In this document: in pieces, positions 19,152 to 27,093 of the stretch
How positions within the stretch are numbered: position 1 is the first letter of the stretch
Layout of the letters: every line of letters begins with the position of its first letter
Source of the DNA: Arenibacter algicola
GTDB taxonomy: Bacteria; Bacteroidota; Bacteroidia; Flavobacteriales; Flavobacteriaceae
Assembly (NCBI RefSeq): GCF_000733925.1
Contig: NZ_JPOO01000001.1
Location: 1,364,001-1,428,000, forward strand
DNA length: 64,000 nucleotides
Reading direction: 5' to 3'
Notes under the pieces: model-generated
What the model was told of the DNA's origin: nothing
Database searches by the model: none
What the model saw: only the letters and a program-made list of their open reading frames with translations
Position numbers and translations under genes: made by a program

Positions 19152-19511
19152 ATGAGACTTTTTTCCAAAATATTTTCTGGAGTATTCACCATATTGTTTG
19201 TTTGGGCGGCATTTGTCCAGTACAATGATCCGGATGCCCTTATGTGGTACTTCATCTACGGAATAGCAGCTGGGGCGTCATTTTTATTTTTTCTGGGCAA
19301 ATTAAATTTATTGATTCCATTTGTGCTGACCTTGGCTTACCTCATAGGAGCATGGATTTTTTGGCCGGAACACTTTGAAGGAGTTTCAATTGACGGGGGA
19401 AATATAGATAATATAGAACACGCTAGGGAGTCCTTGGGGCTTATAATCAACGCCTTGGTAATGCTGTTTTATGCTTGGAGGGTCAAAGTTGCAAGGGCGC
19501 TAAATATCTAA
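19152..19511 (+). CDS. TMEM220-like four-helix membrane protein
   Basis: A 119-residue hydrophobic protein with four predicted transmembrane helices (residues about 5-22, 30-48, 52-68 and 95-112) and the family pattern FVWAAFVQYNDPDALMWYFIYG near the N-terminus. TMEM220-like proteins have no assigned function. It begins one base after the eboF stop and ends convergently with dnaX, overlapping it by 12 bases, so it is almost certainly part of the eboBCDEF transcript. That close linkage makes it a candidate accessory membrane component of the ebo system in this lineage. Confidence 0.82.
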   Translation: MRLFSKIFSGVFTILFVWAAFVQYNDPDALMWYFIYGIAAGASFLFFLGKLNLLIPFVLTLAYLIGAWIFWPEHFEGVSIDGGNIDNIEHARESLGLIINALVMLFYAWRVKVARALNI

Positions 19512-21338
19512 ATCGAACTCTTTTCTCAAAAGATCTATAGCTGGATTTTTCTCCCTTAATTTCATGTACTTTTCTTCTGGGGTAAATGCAAATTTCTTGG
19601 CAGTGGCTTCGTTGACAGTTATTCGCAGTTGTATAAAGTGGTTGTTGAGCTTTAGTTTTAAATACTCCATTAGGTCGTACTTTTCCCGCTCAATTTCCTT
19701 TTTCATGGTGCCATTTGGCAATTCTATCCAAATAGTGAAATTATCGGTAAGCTTAGGAACATCCGAATGCAGGTTGGATGCTAAAATTTTCCGTCCATCA
19801 TTATCCAAAATGTCAACGAAATCTGCCCAATGCCTTTGCATTTCCTCTTCTGTAAAATTAGCTTTGGGAAGGTTGCTTTCGTCAATAACATCCTCTTTTT
19901 TATTCAGTTGATGTTCCTTTTTGGCCTTTAGGCTGGAAAGTGAAAGGCCAGAAACCCTCCTTTCTGTAGATTTTATGTTGATTTTGGTCCTAGGCGTGGG
20001 ATTGGCTTCCTGAATAACATTTGTAGATCCCCCAACATCATTCCCTTGTGGCGTCTGTGTAGTACTTGAAGTGGAGGAAGATTGGCCTTGGGGAGTTTGT
20101 TTCCCTACAATGGCGCTTTCGACATTAGGAGCTGCCGTATGGACTGATTTTGCCTCCGGTTCGTTGGGTTTAATTTCTTTCTCCAGAACGGAGGGGCGAC
20201 TAACCTTATAAAAGGAGGCGGGGATTATAAAATCTGGTTTGTTGCGACCATTCCCTAAGGATTCAGACTTTTTTTTTTCTCCATCAAAATCGATAGAGGC
20301 TAATTTCATTAAGGTCAACTCAACAAGAAGTCGCTGATTTTTACTGGACTTGTACTTTATGTCACAATCGTTGGCCAAATCAATAGCCGATAATAAAAAG
20401 CTACTGGATGTTTTTTTGGATTGTTCGCTGTAGTGTTTTTTTGCCTCCTCCCCAACTTCTAGGAGTTCTATAGTATTCTGATGTTGGCACACCATTAAAT
20501 CCCTAAAATGCGAAGCTAGGCCACTTATAAAGTGGTGTCCGTCAAAGCCCCTGGCCAAGGTTTCATTAAAAAGAATCAGTAGGCCCGGAATATCATGCTT
20601 AAGAATAAGATCTGTAGCCGCGAAATAAGTATCGTAATCCAGAACGTTTAAATTCTCGGTTACAGCTTTTCTAGTCAATTTTTTGCCAGAGTAACTCACA
20701 ACCCTGTCAAAGATGGAAAGTGCATCGCGCATCGCGCCATCAGCTTTTTGGGCTATGATATGAAGTGCATCGTCTTCAGCTTCTATTTCTTGGTTCTCCG
20801 CAATATATTTTAAGTACTCGGCAGCATCCTTAACAGTGATGCGCTTAAAATCAAATATTTGGCAGCGAGACAGTATTGTAGGGATAATTTTATGCTTTTC
20901 CGTCGTGGCCAATATAAATATGGCATGTGCGGGTGGTTCCTCCAACGTCTTTAAAAAAGCATTAAAGGCAGCTTGGGACAGCATGTGCACCTCATCAATA
21001 ATGTATACCTTGTATTTTCCAACTTGTGGGGGTATACGCACCTGACTTGTCAGCTCCCTTATATCATCTACTGAATTGTTGGATGCAGCATCCAGCTCAA
21101 AGATGTTAAAGGCAAAGTCCTCATCTTCATCCGTTCTGCCGTCTTGATTGATCTGCTTGGCCAGTATACGGGCACAAGTAGTTTTTCCTACTCCTCTGGG
21201 ACCTGTAAACAATAGTGCCTGAGCTAGGTGATCATTGTCTATGGCATTAGTAAGGGTATTGGTAATAGCCTGTTGCCCAACAACATCCTTAAATGTCTGG
21301 GGCCTGTATTTTCTGGCGGATACTATAAAAGGTTCCAA
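19500..21338 (-). CDS. dnaX: DNA polymerase III subunits gamma/tau
   Basis: A 612-residue clamp-loader ATPase. AAA+ motifs are clear: YRPQTFKDVVGQ, Walker A GPRGVGKTTCAR near residue 46, Walker B IIDEVHMLS near 113, LATTEKHKIIPTILSRCQIFDF near 143, and the sensor-2 region GAMRDALSIFD. After about residue 360 the chain becomes low-complexity and charged (tau-like linker), then a short conserved C-terminal domain. The zinc-binding insert with four cysteines, present in E. coli between Walker A and the EIDAAS motif, is missing: ILAKQINQDGRTDEDEDFAF runs directly into ELDAASNN, as is usual in flavobacteria. Convergent overlap with the TMEM220-like gene. Confidence 0.95.
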   Translation of the reverse strand: MEPFIVSARKYRPQTFKDVVGQQAITNTLTNAIDNDHLAQALLFTGPRGVGKTTCARILAKQINQDGRTDEDEDFAFNIFELDAASNNSVDDIRELTSQVRIPPQVGKYKVYIIDEVHMLSQAAFNAFLKTLEEPPAHAIFILATTEKHKIIPTILSRCQIFDFKRITVKDAAEYLKYIAENQEIEAEDDALHIIAQKADGAMRDALSIFDRVVSYSGKKLTRKAVTENLNVLDYDTYFAATDLILKHDIPGLLILFNETLARGFDGHHFISGLASHFRDLMVCQHQNTIELLEVGEEAKKHYSEQSKKTSSSFLLSAIDLANDCDIKYKSSKNQRLLVELTLMKLASIDFDGEKKKSESLGNGRNKPDFIIPASFYKVSRPSVLEKEIKPNEPEAKSVHTAAPNVESAIVGKQTPQGQSSSTSSTTQTPQGNDVGGSTNVIQEANPTPRTKINIKSTERRVSGLSLSSLKAKKEHQLNKKEDVIDESNLPKANFTEEEMQRHWADFVDILDNDGRKILASNLHSDVPKLTDNFTIWIELPNGTMKKEIEREKYDLMEYLKLKLNNHFIQLRITVNEATAKKFAFTPEEKYMKLREKNPAIDLLRKEFDLDI

Positions 21339-21388
21339 GGCTATTAACTTATTTTCGGCGTAAAAATAATACGCCTATGGGTGAAGTA

Positions 21389-21396
21389 CAAATATA
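21389..21396 (-). promoter_or_regulatory. Candidate -7 box for dnaX
   Basis: The minus strand reads TATATTTG, an exact TAnnTTTG match, giving a predicted leader of about 46 bases to the dnaX ATG. A small perfect hairpin (GGCGTA/TACGCC) lies in that leader at 21357-21375. No good -33 TTG is seen. Confidence 0.4.
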
Positions 21397-21461
21397 AAAA
21401 TAGCATTGTATTAAAGGGCCTATTTAACTTTCTTTAGTACTTTATTTATCAACAATTGAAT

Positions 21462-21469
21462 TACCTTTG
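21462..21469 (+). promoter_or_regulatory. -7 box of the RNase P RNA gene
   Basis: TACCTTTG matches the Bacteroidota -7 consensus TAnnTTTG exactly. A transcript starting five bases downstream would begin at 21474, precisely where the P1 helix of RNase P RNA begins. A weak -33-like TTTA lies at 21441, 17 bases upstream. Confidence 0.65.
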
Positions 21470-21473
21470 CAAT

Positions 21474-21784
21474 AGCAGGTCGCCTTATCGCTCCCCGCTT
21501 TCCGTGGGGGGAGGAAAGTCCGGACACCATAGTGCAGTATAGCGGGTAACGCCCGTCCGTCGAGAGATGAGGACAAGTGCAACAGAAAGTATGTACAGGT
21601 TATGCTGTAGTGAAACCAGGTAAACTCTATACGGTGCAACGTCATGTAAATCAGTGTTTGAGGGCTGCACGCCCAAGCTGAAGGGTAGGCGGTTAGAGCC
21701 TTTGGGCAACCATTGGCCTAGATAAATGATAGGGAGGCCATGAAGTAATTCAAGGCTAACAGAATCCGGCTTATGACCTGCTTT
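21474..21784 (+). ncRNA. rnpB: RNase P RNA (class A)
   Basis: The catalytic RNA that removes 5' leaders from pre-tRNAs. The 5' strand AGCAGGTCG pairs with CGACCTGCT-type sequence at the 3' end (TGACCTGCT ending at 21782), forming P1. The universally conserved GGAGGAAAGTCCGGACACCATAG-type CR-I region follows (GAGGAAAGTCCGGACACC at about 21510-21527), and the 3' conserved AATCCGGCTTATGACCTGC closes P4. Internal CR elements such as GTGCAACAGAAAGTA and GTGAAACCAGGTAAACTC are also present. Length is about 311 bases. A T-run follows at 21782-21788. The boundaries are inferred from P1 pairing. Confidence 0.95.
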
Positions 21785-21797
21785 TTTTAATGAGACA

Positions 21798-21816
21798 GCA
21801 TTTGCACAGCAAATGC
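21798..21816. terminator. Perfect hairpin just behind rnpB
   Basis: GCATTTGC-ACA-GCAAATGC, eight-base perfect arms, 14 bases after the RNase P RNA end. No T-run follows on the plus strand, so it may be an RNA-stabilising hairpin rather than a terminator. Confidence 0.4.
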
Positions 21817-21825
21817 GTAGTCGAA

Positions 21826-22078
21826 TTAATGCCGCAGCAGGCGGTATCACTAATTATCAAAGTGTTTTGGGTAATGCCGCCGTAGGCGGTATAATATCAT
21901 TTTAAAGCTGTCCCGAGAGAATAATTTGAAGTTAATGTCGCTGCAGGGGCTATCTTTTTGATGACCACTGGCAATGGAATATTCTAGCAGTTAATGCCGC
22001 CTCAAGCGTTATAATGTGAACTTAACACGGCTTCAGGCGTTAAAATATCTACCAAATGTCGCTCAATGCGGTATCATT
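21826..22078. repeat. Array of six degenerate palindromic repeats between rnpB and rsmD
   Basis: Six related units of about 24 bases lie at 21826, 21872, 21932, 21991, 22022 and 22055. The pattern is (T)TAATGCCGC-N4/5-GGCGGTATnA, each unit able to fold as a small hairpin (ATGCCGC against GCGGTAT with one G-T pair). Units 1 and 2 are best conserved and the rest drift (GTCGC, CACGG, AAGCGTTA). Spacing is irregular, 31-60 bases. No gene is seen in this 320-base gap. The array is not CRISPR: the units are palindromic, degenerate and unevenly spaced. Confidence 0.75.
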
Positions 22079-22108
22079 TCAATATAATTCAGTTGTATAA
22101 GACTTTAG

Positions 22109-22654
22109 TTATTCTTCGCTCCATTCGAAAAAACTAAAAATACTGCCGCCATATCTTCGCTGATTGGTGAAATGCTCTAAATGTGAAAGATCGGTATGTT
22201 TGGAATGCTCAATAATCAGAACACCATTCTCTAGCAATAGCTGCTTTTCAAATACCAGTTTGGGAATAGCAGCGAACTCTTCGGGGGAAAGATCATAGGG
22301 CGGATCGGCAAATATAATATGCGCTTTTACAGGGTTGCTTTCCAAATATTGAAAAACATCTTTTTTGATGGCTACTATAGGGAAGTCCAAGTCAGTGGAT
22401 GTTACTGTAATAAACTTAATACACCCAAAGTCTGCATCCACGGATGTAATGCTTTCGGAGCCCCTAGAGGCAAATTCGTAACTGATGTTTCCGGTTCCGG
22501 CAAAAAGATCCAATACGCTGACCTCATTAAAGTGGTATTGGTTGTTGAGTATATTGAAAAGGGCCTCTTTAGCCATATCGGTCGTAGGACGGACTGGGAG
22601 CTTTTTGGGAGCACTTAGTCTTTGGCCTTTGTTTTTACCGGATATAATACGCAT
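22109..22654 (-). CDS. rsmD: 16S rRNA (guanine966-N2)-methyltransferase
   Basis: A 181-residue class I SAM-dependent methyltransferase. It starts with the family hallmark MRIISGKNKGQRL, followed by RPTTDMAKEALFNIL, the SAM-binding loop VLDLFAGTGNISYEFASRG near residue 48, and the catalytic motif IIFADPPYDLSPEEF near 115. RsmD methylates the exocyclic amine of G966 in helix 31 of 16S rRNA. Its ATG overlaps the stop of the upstream DUF3822 gene in a TAATG, so the two are translationally coupled. The length matches the family. Confidence 0.94.
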   Translation of the reverse strand: MRIISGKNKGQRLSAPKKLPVRPTTDMAKEALFNILNNQYHFNEVSVLDLFAGTGNISYEFASRGSESITSVDADFGCIKFITVTSTDLDFPIVAIKKDVFQYLESNPVKAHIIFADPPYDLSPEEFAAIPKLVFEKQLLLENGVLIIEHSKHTDLSHLEHFTNQRRYGGSIFSFFEWSEE

Positions 22655-23490
22655 TAAAGAGTGTTTAGTAGAGTAAAATCTATTGTTTCCTTATCTGTTC
22701 CCCCAAAATGATGAAATGAAGTGTTGGAGGGGACGAAAATGGAAATGTCCCTTACATATTGATGGCACATATTGTATAGTTCATCTCCTTCTTCAATAGA
22801 TCCAAAAAGTTTGAGCTTAGTGGTTTCAGTATCCAATTTCAATTGTTCCATGGTAAATAAAAGGTAATAAATAAAATCCTCCTTGGTAGCAAAACTGAAG
22901 TTATTGTATAGAATCAACTTTTTGTTGGAAATTACGGCGATGTCCATATGTCCCTCTATGAGGTGTACATAACAAATGGGCTCGCTTTGGTTGCCATGGT
23001 GGTTTGTCAAGGTCTGGATCATGATCGTCCCATGGTGCATAAATTCAAATTCACCGAAAAGGTCGTATATATAGTTGTTTATATTCATAAAGGGAACATA
23101 AACGTTTACCATGTCCAAACTTTTAATTTCATCATATTCCAGATGGTCGTTGGCCAAGATTTTTGCATTGAATTTTAGGTAATTGGCCAGCTCTTCTTCG
23201 TTGAAAAGTGGCTTTGGGACTAGGCAGAAAAGGTTGTTCCTGTGTATTACAACGACTTCTGAAAATTTTACGTCCCTTATTCTATTTTTCTCAAAAAGCT
23301 GTTTTATTTCCTTTTGAACGGCATAGGGAGTAAGTTCATTTTCAAAAACCAGTCTTTCGGAAGCAAGAATTGTATTGGAAAGTGTATCCAGAACACAAAA
23401 AGAAAGTCCATTCAAGCTAACTTGAATGGACAATTTATGATATTCCGATTTAGAATTCTCTAAAATGCTATTGGTCGTTTCGTTTGTCAT
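22654..23490 (-). CDS. DUF3822 family protein
   Basis: A protein of about 278 residues (MTNETTNS start at 23490; an in-frame ATG at 23511 is also possible). It belongs to the DUF3822 family found next to rsmD in Bacteroidota. Its pattern (KLSIQVSLNGLSFCVLD, then LFCLVPKPLFNEEELANYLKFN near residue 105, and a later VISNKKLILYNNFSFATKEDFIYYLLF) recalls an actin-like ASKHA fold, but no nucleotide motif is obvious. The function is unknown. It overlaps the upstream exported-protein gene by 23 bases and is coupled to rsmD, making a three-gene operon. Confidence 0.8.
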   Translation of the reverse strand: MTNETTNSILENSKSEYHKLSIQVSLNGLSFCVLDTLSNTILASERLVFENELTPYAVQKEIKQLFEKNRIRDVKFSEVVVIHRNNLFCLVPKPLFNEEELANYLKFNAKILANDHLEYDEIKSLDMVNVYVPFMNINNYIYDLFGEFEFMHHGTIMIQTLTNHHGNQSEPICYVHLIEGHMDIAVISNKKLILYNNFSFATKEDFIYYLLFTMEQLKLDTETTKLKLFGSIEEGDELYNMCHQYVRDISIFVPSNTSFHHFGGTDKETIDFTLLNTL

Positions 23491-24118
23491 ATATAGATGG
23501 CCAATTTCCACTGGTGCTTACCTCGGTCAAAGATCCAACCCTAATTATGTTTCCGTTTACTTCGTCAACATTAATTTGTGCATTTTCCCTAGCCAACAAA
23601 GTTTTGGGTTGGTCATGCAATACAATATCCTTACTAACCTTTGCCTCAAAAACCGGAGCTTTATATCCGCTTTTTTCGATGATGCTCGCCTTCATTTCAA
23701 ATTTTTCTCCACTAGGAGCATAAGGAACATTCATCATGGTCTTATAGCGATCGTCTTTTTTGAATAAGGAATCCTTAACGGAAACAGTACCAAGGGTATC
23801 TATTATTTTTACTTCTTTCAACATATCGATACCAAAATTCTTATCGTATTCCAAATAAGAAGAATCTCTCTGTTGGGTAATGGTGTATTTACCGGTATCT
23901 ACAAAACTTACCAAGGCGTTAAAATCCTTTGCATATCTGCCATTTACAGTTTTATATGCTTCTTGGGAATTTCTGATGTCCTTTAAGTTGGATATTACTT
24001 TAGCAAAACGTTCTTGCTTAACTTTCTTAAATTCAATTGGGCCATTCACGGAATTATATATCATATAACCCAACACGATAGCTGCTATCCAAAGGACAAT
24101 TTGTAAAATGGTCTTCAT
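23468..24118 (-). CDS. Conserved single-pass membrane or exported protein of unknown function
   Basis: A 216-residue protein with one N-terminal hydrophobic helix (residues about 5-22, ILQIVLWIAAIVLGYMIY), best read as a signal anchor, and a periplasmic soluble part rich in beta-strand and charged residues. Segments such as FAKVISNLKDIRNSQEAYKTVNGRYAKDF resemble the pilin-like N-terminal region of Bacteroidota hypothetical proteins. No enzyme motif is seen. It heads the operon with the DUF3822 gene and rsmD. A minus-strand TAGATTTG at 24151-24158 is a likely -7 box, with a leader of about 28 bases. Confidence 0.7.
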   Translation of the reverse strand: MKTILQIVLWIAAIVLGYMIYNSVNGPIEFKKVKQERFAKVISNLKDIRNSQEAYKTVNGRYAKDFNALVSFVDTGKYTITQQRDSSYLEYDKNFGIDMLKEVKIIDTLGTVSVKDSLFKKDDRYKTMMNVPYAPSGEKFEMKASIIEKSGYKAPVFEAKVSKDIVLHDQPKTLLARENAQINVDEVNGNIIRVGSLTEVSTSGNWPSIYDKRNDQ

Positions 24119-24150
24119 TTTGTAAGTCTTATTTTATTTAGTGGTTGTCA

Positions 24151-24158
24151 CAAATCTA
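24151..24158 (-). promoter_or_regulatory. -7 box for the exported protein-DUF3822-rsmD operon
   Basis: The minus strand reads TAGATTTG, an exact match to TAnnTTTG, with a predicted start site near 24146. It faces the divergent promoter of the helicase gene. The -33 region is T-rich but has no exact TTG. Confidence 0.5.
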
Positions 24159-24184
24159 CAATTTTTTTTTAATGGTAAAAGTAT

Positions 24185-24212
24185 TTGACCTTAAAAATAC
24201 TGATTATCTTTG
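24185..24212 (+). promoter_or_regulatory. Promoter of the RecD-like helicase gene, nearly leaderless
   Basis: TTG at 24185-24187 and TATCTTTG at 24205-24212 are spaced by 17 bases and match the Bacteroidota -33/-7 consensus. Using the spacing calibrated at rnpB, transcription would start near 24217, only about three bases before the ATG at 24220. Confidence 0.6.
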
Positions 24213-24219
24213 AGGACCT

Positions 24220-25653
24220 ATGACTTCTATAACCGACGCTACTTTTTTTAAACTACTGAAAGATAAATTTCCGCATGACCCAACTGCCAAGCAGTCAGTG
24301 GCTTTGCAAAAACTTGCAAGTTTTGTTTTGTCCAAGGAAAAGGAGAGCGTTTTTATGTTAAAAGGGTTTGCAGGTACTGGGAAAACTACCATTGTTGGTA
24401 CAATTGTGACCAATCTTTGGAAGACCACCATGAAGGCCGTTTTAATGGCTCCTACCGGGAGGGCAGCAAAGGTAATGTCCAATTATTCTGGAACACAAGC
24501 TTTCACGATTCATAGAAAAATTTATTTTCCCAAAAAACAGAGTGGGGGTGGGGTACAATTCGTCTTATCACCCAATAAGCATAGAAATACCATTTTTATA
24601 GTGGATGAAGCTTCCATGATTCCGGATACGCCAACGGATTCGAAGTTGATGGAAAATGGGTCTCTCTTGGACGATTTGCTAATGTATGTGTATTCAGGAC
24701 ATAATTGTAAGCTAATCCTCATTGGTGATACCGCACAGCTTCCTCCGGTACATTTAAATATTAGTCCGGCTCTGGATGAAAATCAATTGGCCTTGAATTA
24801 TAACAAGGAAGTTATAAAACTGGAGTTGGACGAAGTGGTGAGGCAGGCCGAGGATTCAGGAATTTTAGTAAATGCCACCAACTTAAGGGAGCAGTTGCAA
24901 AGTGAATTCTTTGATGATTTTAAGTTTTCGGTGAGTCACTATACAGATATAGTGCGCTTGGTGGATGGCAATGATATCCAGGAGGCTATAGACGATTCCT
25001 ATTCGCAAAATGGCAAAGAGGAAACCGCTATTATAGTTCGCTCCAATAAACGGGCCAATCTATATAATGAGAATATTAGGAATAGAATCCTATATCTAGA
25101 AAACGAGTTGGCCACTGGGGACTATATGATGGTAGTCAAAAACAACTATTTTTGGTTAAAGCCTACTTCCGAAGCTGGTTTTATTGCCAACGGCGATATC
25201 ATTGAGGTCTTGGAGATATTTGCCATTAAGGAGTTATACGGATTTAAATTTGCGGAGGTAAAGGTGAAATTGGTAGATTATCCCAATCAAAAACCGTTTG
25301 AAACTGTGCTTTTATTGGATACCATTATGGCAGAGACTCCTTCTTTGTCCTATGATGACGGCAACCGTCTTTATCAGGAAGTTATGAAGGATTATGCCGA
25401 TGAGAAATCCAAATACAAAAAGTTTTTGGCAGTAAAGAACAATAAGTTCTTCAATGCGCTCCAAGTTAAATTCTCCTACGCCATAACCTGTCATAAGTCC
25501 CAAGGGGGGCAATGGAATACCGTCTTTGTGGAACAGCCGTATTTGCCTAACGGAATAGACAAGGAATATCTTCGCTGGTTATATACCGCCGTGACCAGGG
25601 CTAAGCATAAATTGTACCTTATAGGCTTTAAGGACGATTTTTTTGTTGATTAG
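24220..25653 (+). CDS. RecD-like ATP-dependent DNA helicase (superfamily 1B)
   Basis: A 477-residue single-chain helicase. Walker A is GFAGTGKTTIVG near residue 49; motif Ia LMAPTGRAAKVM near 76; Walker B IFIVDEASMIPD near 126; motif III LILIGDTAQLPP near 167; motif IV-like AIIVRSNKRANLYNENIR near 269; and the C-terminal UvrD_C_2 motifs SYAITCHKSQGGQWNTVFV and RWLYTAVTRAKHKLYLIGF near 425-470. It is shorter than RecD2 and has no long N-terminal domain, as usual for the short flavobacterial RecD-like helicases. The role in DNA repair or recombination is inferred from the family. Start chosen by the promoter spacing. Confidence 0.9.
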   Translation: MTSITDATFFKLLKDKFPHDPTAKQSVALQKLASFVLSKEKESVFMLKGFAGTGKTTIVGTIVTNLWKTTMKAVLMAPTGRAAKVMSNYSGTQAFTIHRKIYFPKKQSGGGVQFVLSPNKHRNTIFIVDEASMIPDTPTDSKLMENGSLLDDLLMYVYSGHNCKLILIGDTAQLPPVHLNISPALDENQLALNYNKEVIKLELDEVVRQAEDSGILVNATNLREQLQSEFFDDFKFSVSHYTDIVRLVDGNDIQEAIDDSYSQNGKEETAIIVRSNKRANLYNENIRNRILYLENELATGDYMMVVKNNYFWLKPTSEAGFIANGDIIEVLEIFAIKELYGFKFAEVKVKLVDYPNQKPFETVLLLDTIMAETPSLSYDDGNRLYQEVMKDYADEKSKYKKFLAVKNNKFFNALQVKFSYAITCHKSQGGQWNTVFVEQPYLPNGIDKEYLRWLYTAVTRAKHKLYLIGFKDDFFVD

Positions 25654-25686
25654 GAATAGCCTAATTTCGCATTAAAGTTTGGAAAT

Positions 25687-26250
25687 ATGACTTTTGAGAC
25701 CGTTTTAAGCATATTTTTAGGTATTGGGCTGGCGGCATCTGTAGGCTTTAGGATTTTTTTGCCTCTGTTTGCCTTAAGTTTGGCCGCTTATTTTGGTGTA
25801 TGGCAACTAAATGAAAATTGGGAATGGGTAGGGAGTATGGCCGCCTTAATAACTTTTGGCGTTGCCACTATCGTGGAAATTTTCGCATATTTTATTCCTT
25901 GGTTGGACAATTTGTTGGATAGTTTTGCAATTCCTATGGCTGCTTTGGCGGGTACCGCTGTAATGGTGTCAACAGCTTCCAATTTGGATCCAGTGATTAC
26001 CTGGACCTTGGCTATAATAGCGGGAGGGGGTACGGCCACTGCGATAAAAGGAGCTTCGGCTACCGGCAGATTGGCTTCTACGGCCACCACCGGGGGAACG
26101 GCCAATCCTGTTATTGGTCTGGTGGAAACGGGCACTGCGGCAGTAGTAACTACAGCATCAATTTTCGCCCCTATTCTTGCTGCGTTTTTGGTCCTTATTA
26201 TATTGATCGTTATATATAGGTTGTATAGAAAGTTTAGACCGAGAACATAA
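25687..26250 (+). CDS. DUF4126 membrane protein
   Basis: A 187-residue hydrophobic protein with several transmembrane helices (roughly residues 5-30, 45-70, 80-105, 160-180) separated by a Gly/Ala/Thr-rich segment, IAGGGTATAIKGASATGRLAST, typical of the DUF4126 family. The function is unknown. It follows the helicase by 33 bases on the same strand and may be co-transcribed. The C-terminus is short and basic (YRKFRPRT). Confidence 0.82.
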   Translation: MTFETVLSIFLGIGLAASVGFRIFLPLFALSLAAYFGVWQLNENWEWVGSMAALITFGVATIVEIFAYFIPWLDNLLDSFAIPMAALAGTAVMVSTASNLDPVITWTLAIIAGGGTATAIKGASATGRLASTATTGGTANPVIGLVETGTAAVVTTASIFAPILAAFLVLIILIVIYRLYRKFRPRT

Positions 26251-26364
26251 TCCAAATTAATTTTAAATAATTTCCGTGTGAAATAAGCATGCCCCAAAAC
26301 TGTTCTTAGAATCAATGAAGAAATGCCTATTAAGTATGACCGTTAAAACAATTAATATCTACAT

Positions 26365-27093
26365 ATGAAAATCATTGCAATGATACCGGCTCGTTATGCA
26401 GCCTCAAGATTTCCGGGTAAGCTTATGCAGGACCTTCAAGGGAAACCTGTAATACAAAGAACCTATGAAGCAGCTGTAAAAACTGGTTTGTTTCAGGAAG
26501 TTTATGTAGTTACCGACAGTACCACTATTTATGATACCATTACCAATATAGGAGGCAAAGCCATAATGAGTATAAAGCAACATGAATGTGGAAGTGACCG
26601 TATTGCCGAGGCAGTTGAATCCATGGGTGTTGATATCATCGTAAATGTTCAGGGAGATGAGCCATTTACGGATAGGGAAAGCCTGGCCAGTGTAATCGAA
26701 GTTTTTAAGGATGACGTTAAAAAAGAAATAGATTTAGCTTCCTTAATGACTAGAATTACCGATTGGGTAGAGATCAATGACCCCAATACAGTTAAGGTAA
26801 TTGTGGATAATCAGAATTTTGCCCTTTATTTTTCCAGGGCCCCAATACCATATCCCAGATCAAGGGAGTTGGACATACCTTATTTTAAGCACAAAGGAAT
26901 TTATGCCTTTAGGAAAAGTGCTTTGATGGATTTTCAGAGACTGCCCATGCTTATATTAGAGGCGACGGAAAAGATAGAAGCCATTCGCTACTTGGAATAT
27001 GGCAAGAAAATAAAGATGGTAGAAACTAGTGTTACCGGTATAGAAATAGACACGCCGGAAGATTTGGAAAAAGCAAAGAAAGTATGGAAATAG
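26365..27093 (+). CDS. kdsB: 3-deoxy-manno-octulosonate cytidylyltransferase
   Basis: A 242-residue enzyme that activates Kdo with CTP to CMP-Kdo for lipopolysaccharide core synthesis. The nucleotide-binding start [21 protein letters not shown], the [11 protein letters not shown] motif near residue 74, NVQGDEPF near 95 and [12 protein letters not shown] near 176 are all family hallmarks, and the C-terminal [15 protein letters not shown] closes the fold. It overlaps the HAD gene by ten bases, and the alcohol-dehydrogenase gene follows, so the three form an operon. Activity on an amino-Kdo substrate is possible given the neighbour. Confidence 0.95.
   Translation: MKIIAMIPARYAASRFPGKLMQDLQGKPVIQRTYEAAVKTGLFQEVYVVTDSTTIYDTITNIGGKAIMSIKQHECGSDRIAEAVESMGVDIIVNVQGDEPFTDRESLASVIEVFKDDVKKEIDLASLMTRITDWVEINDPNTVKVIVDNQNFALYFSRAPIPYPRSRELDIPYFKHKGIYAFRKSALMDFQRLPMLILEATEKIEAIRYLEYGKKIKMVETSVTGIEIDTPEDLEKAKKVWK

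Noticed and set aside
21826..22078. CRISPR array behind rnpB
   Set aside because: Units are degenerate, palindromic and spaced 31-60 bases; no conserved repeat/spacer alternation and no cas genes nearby.
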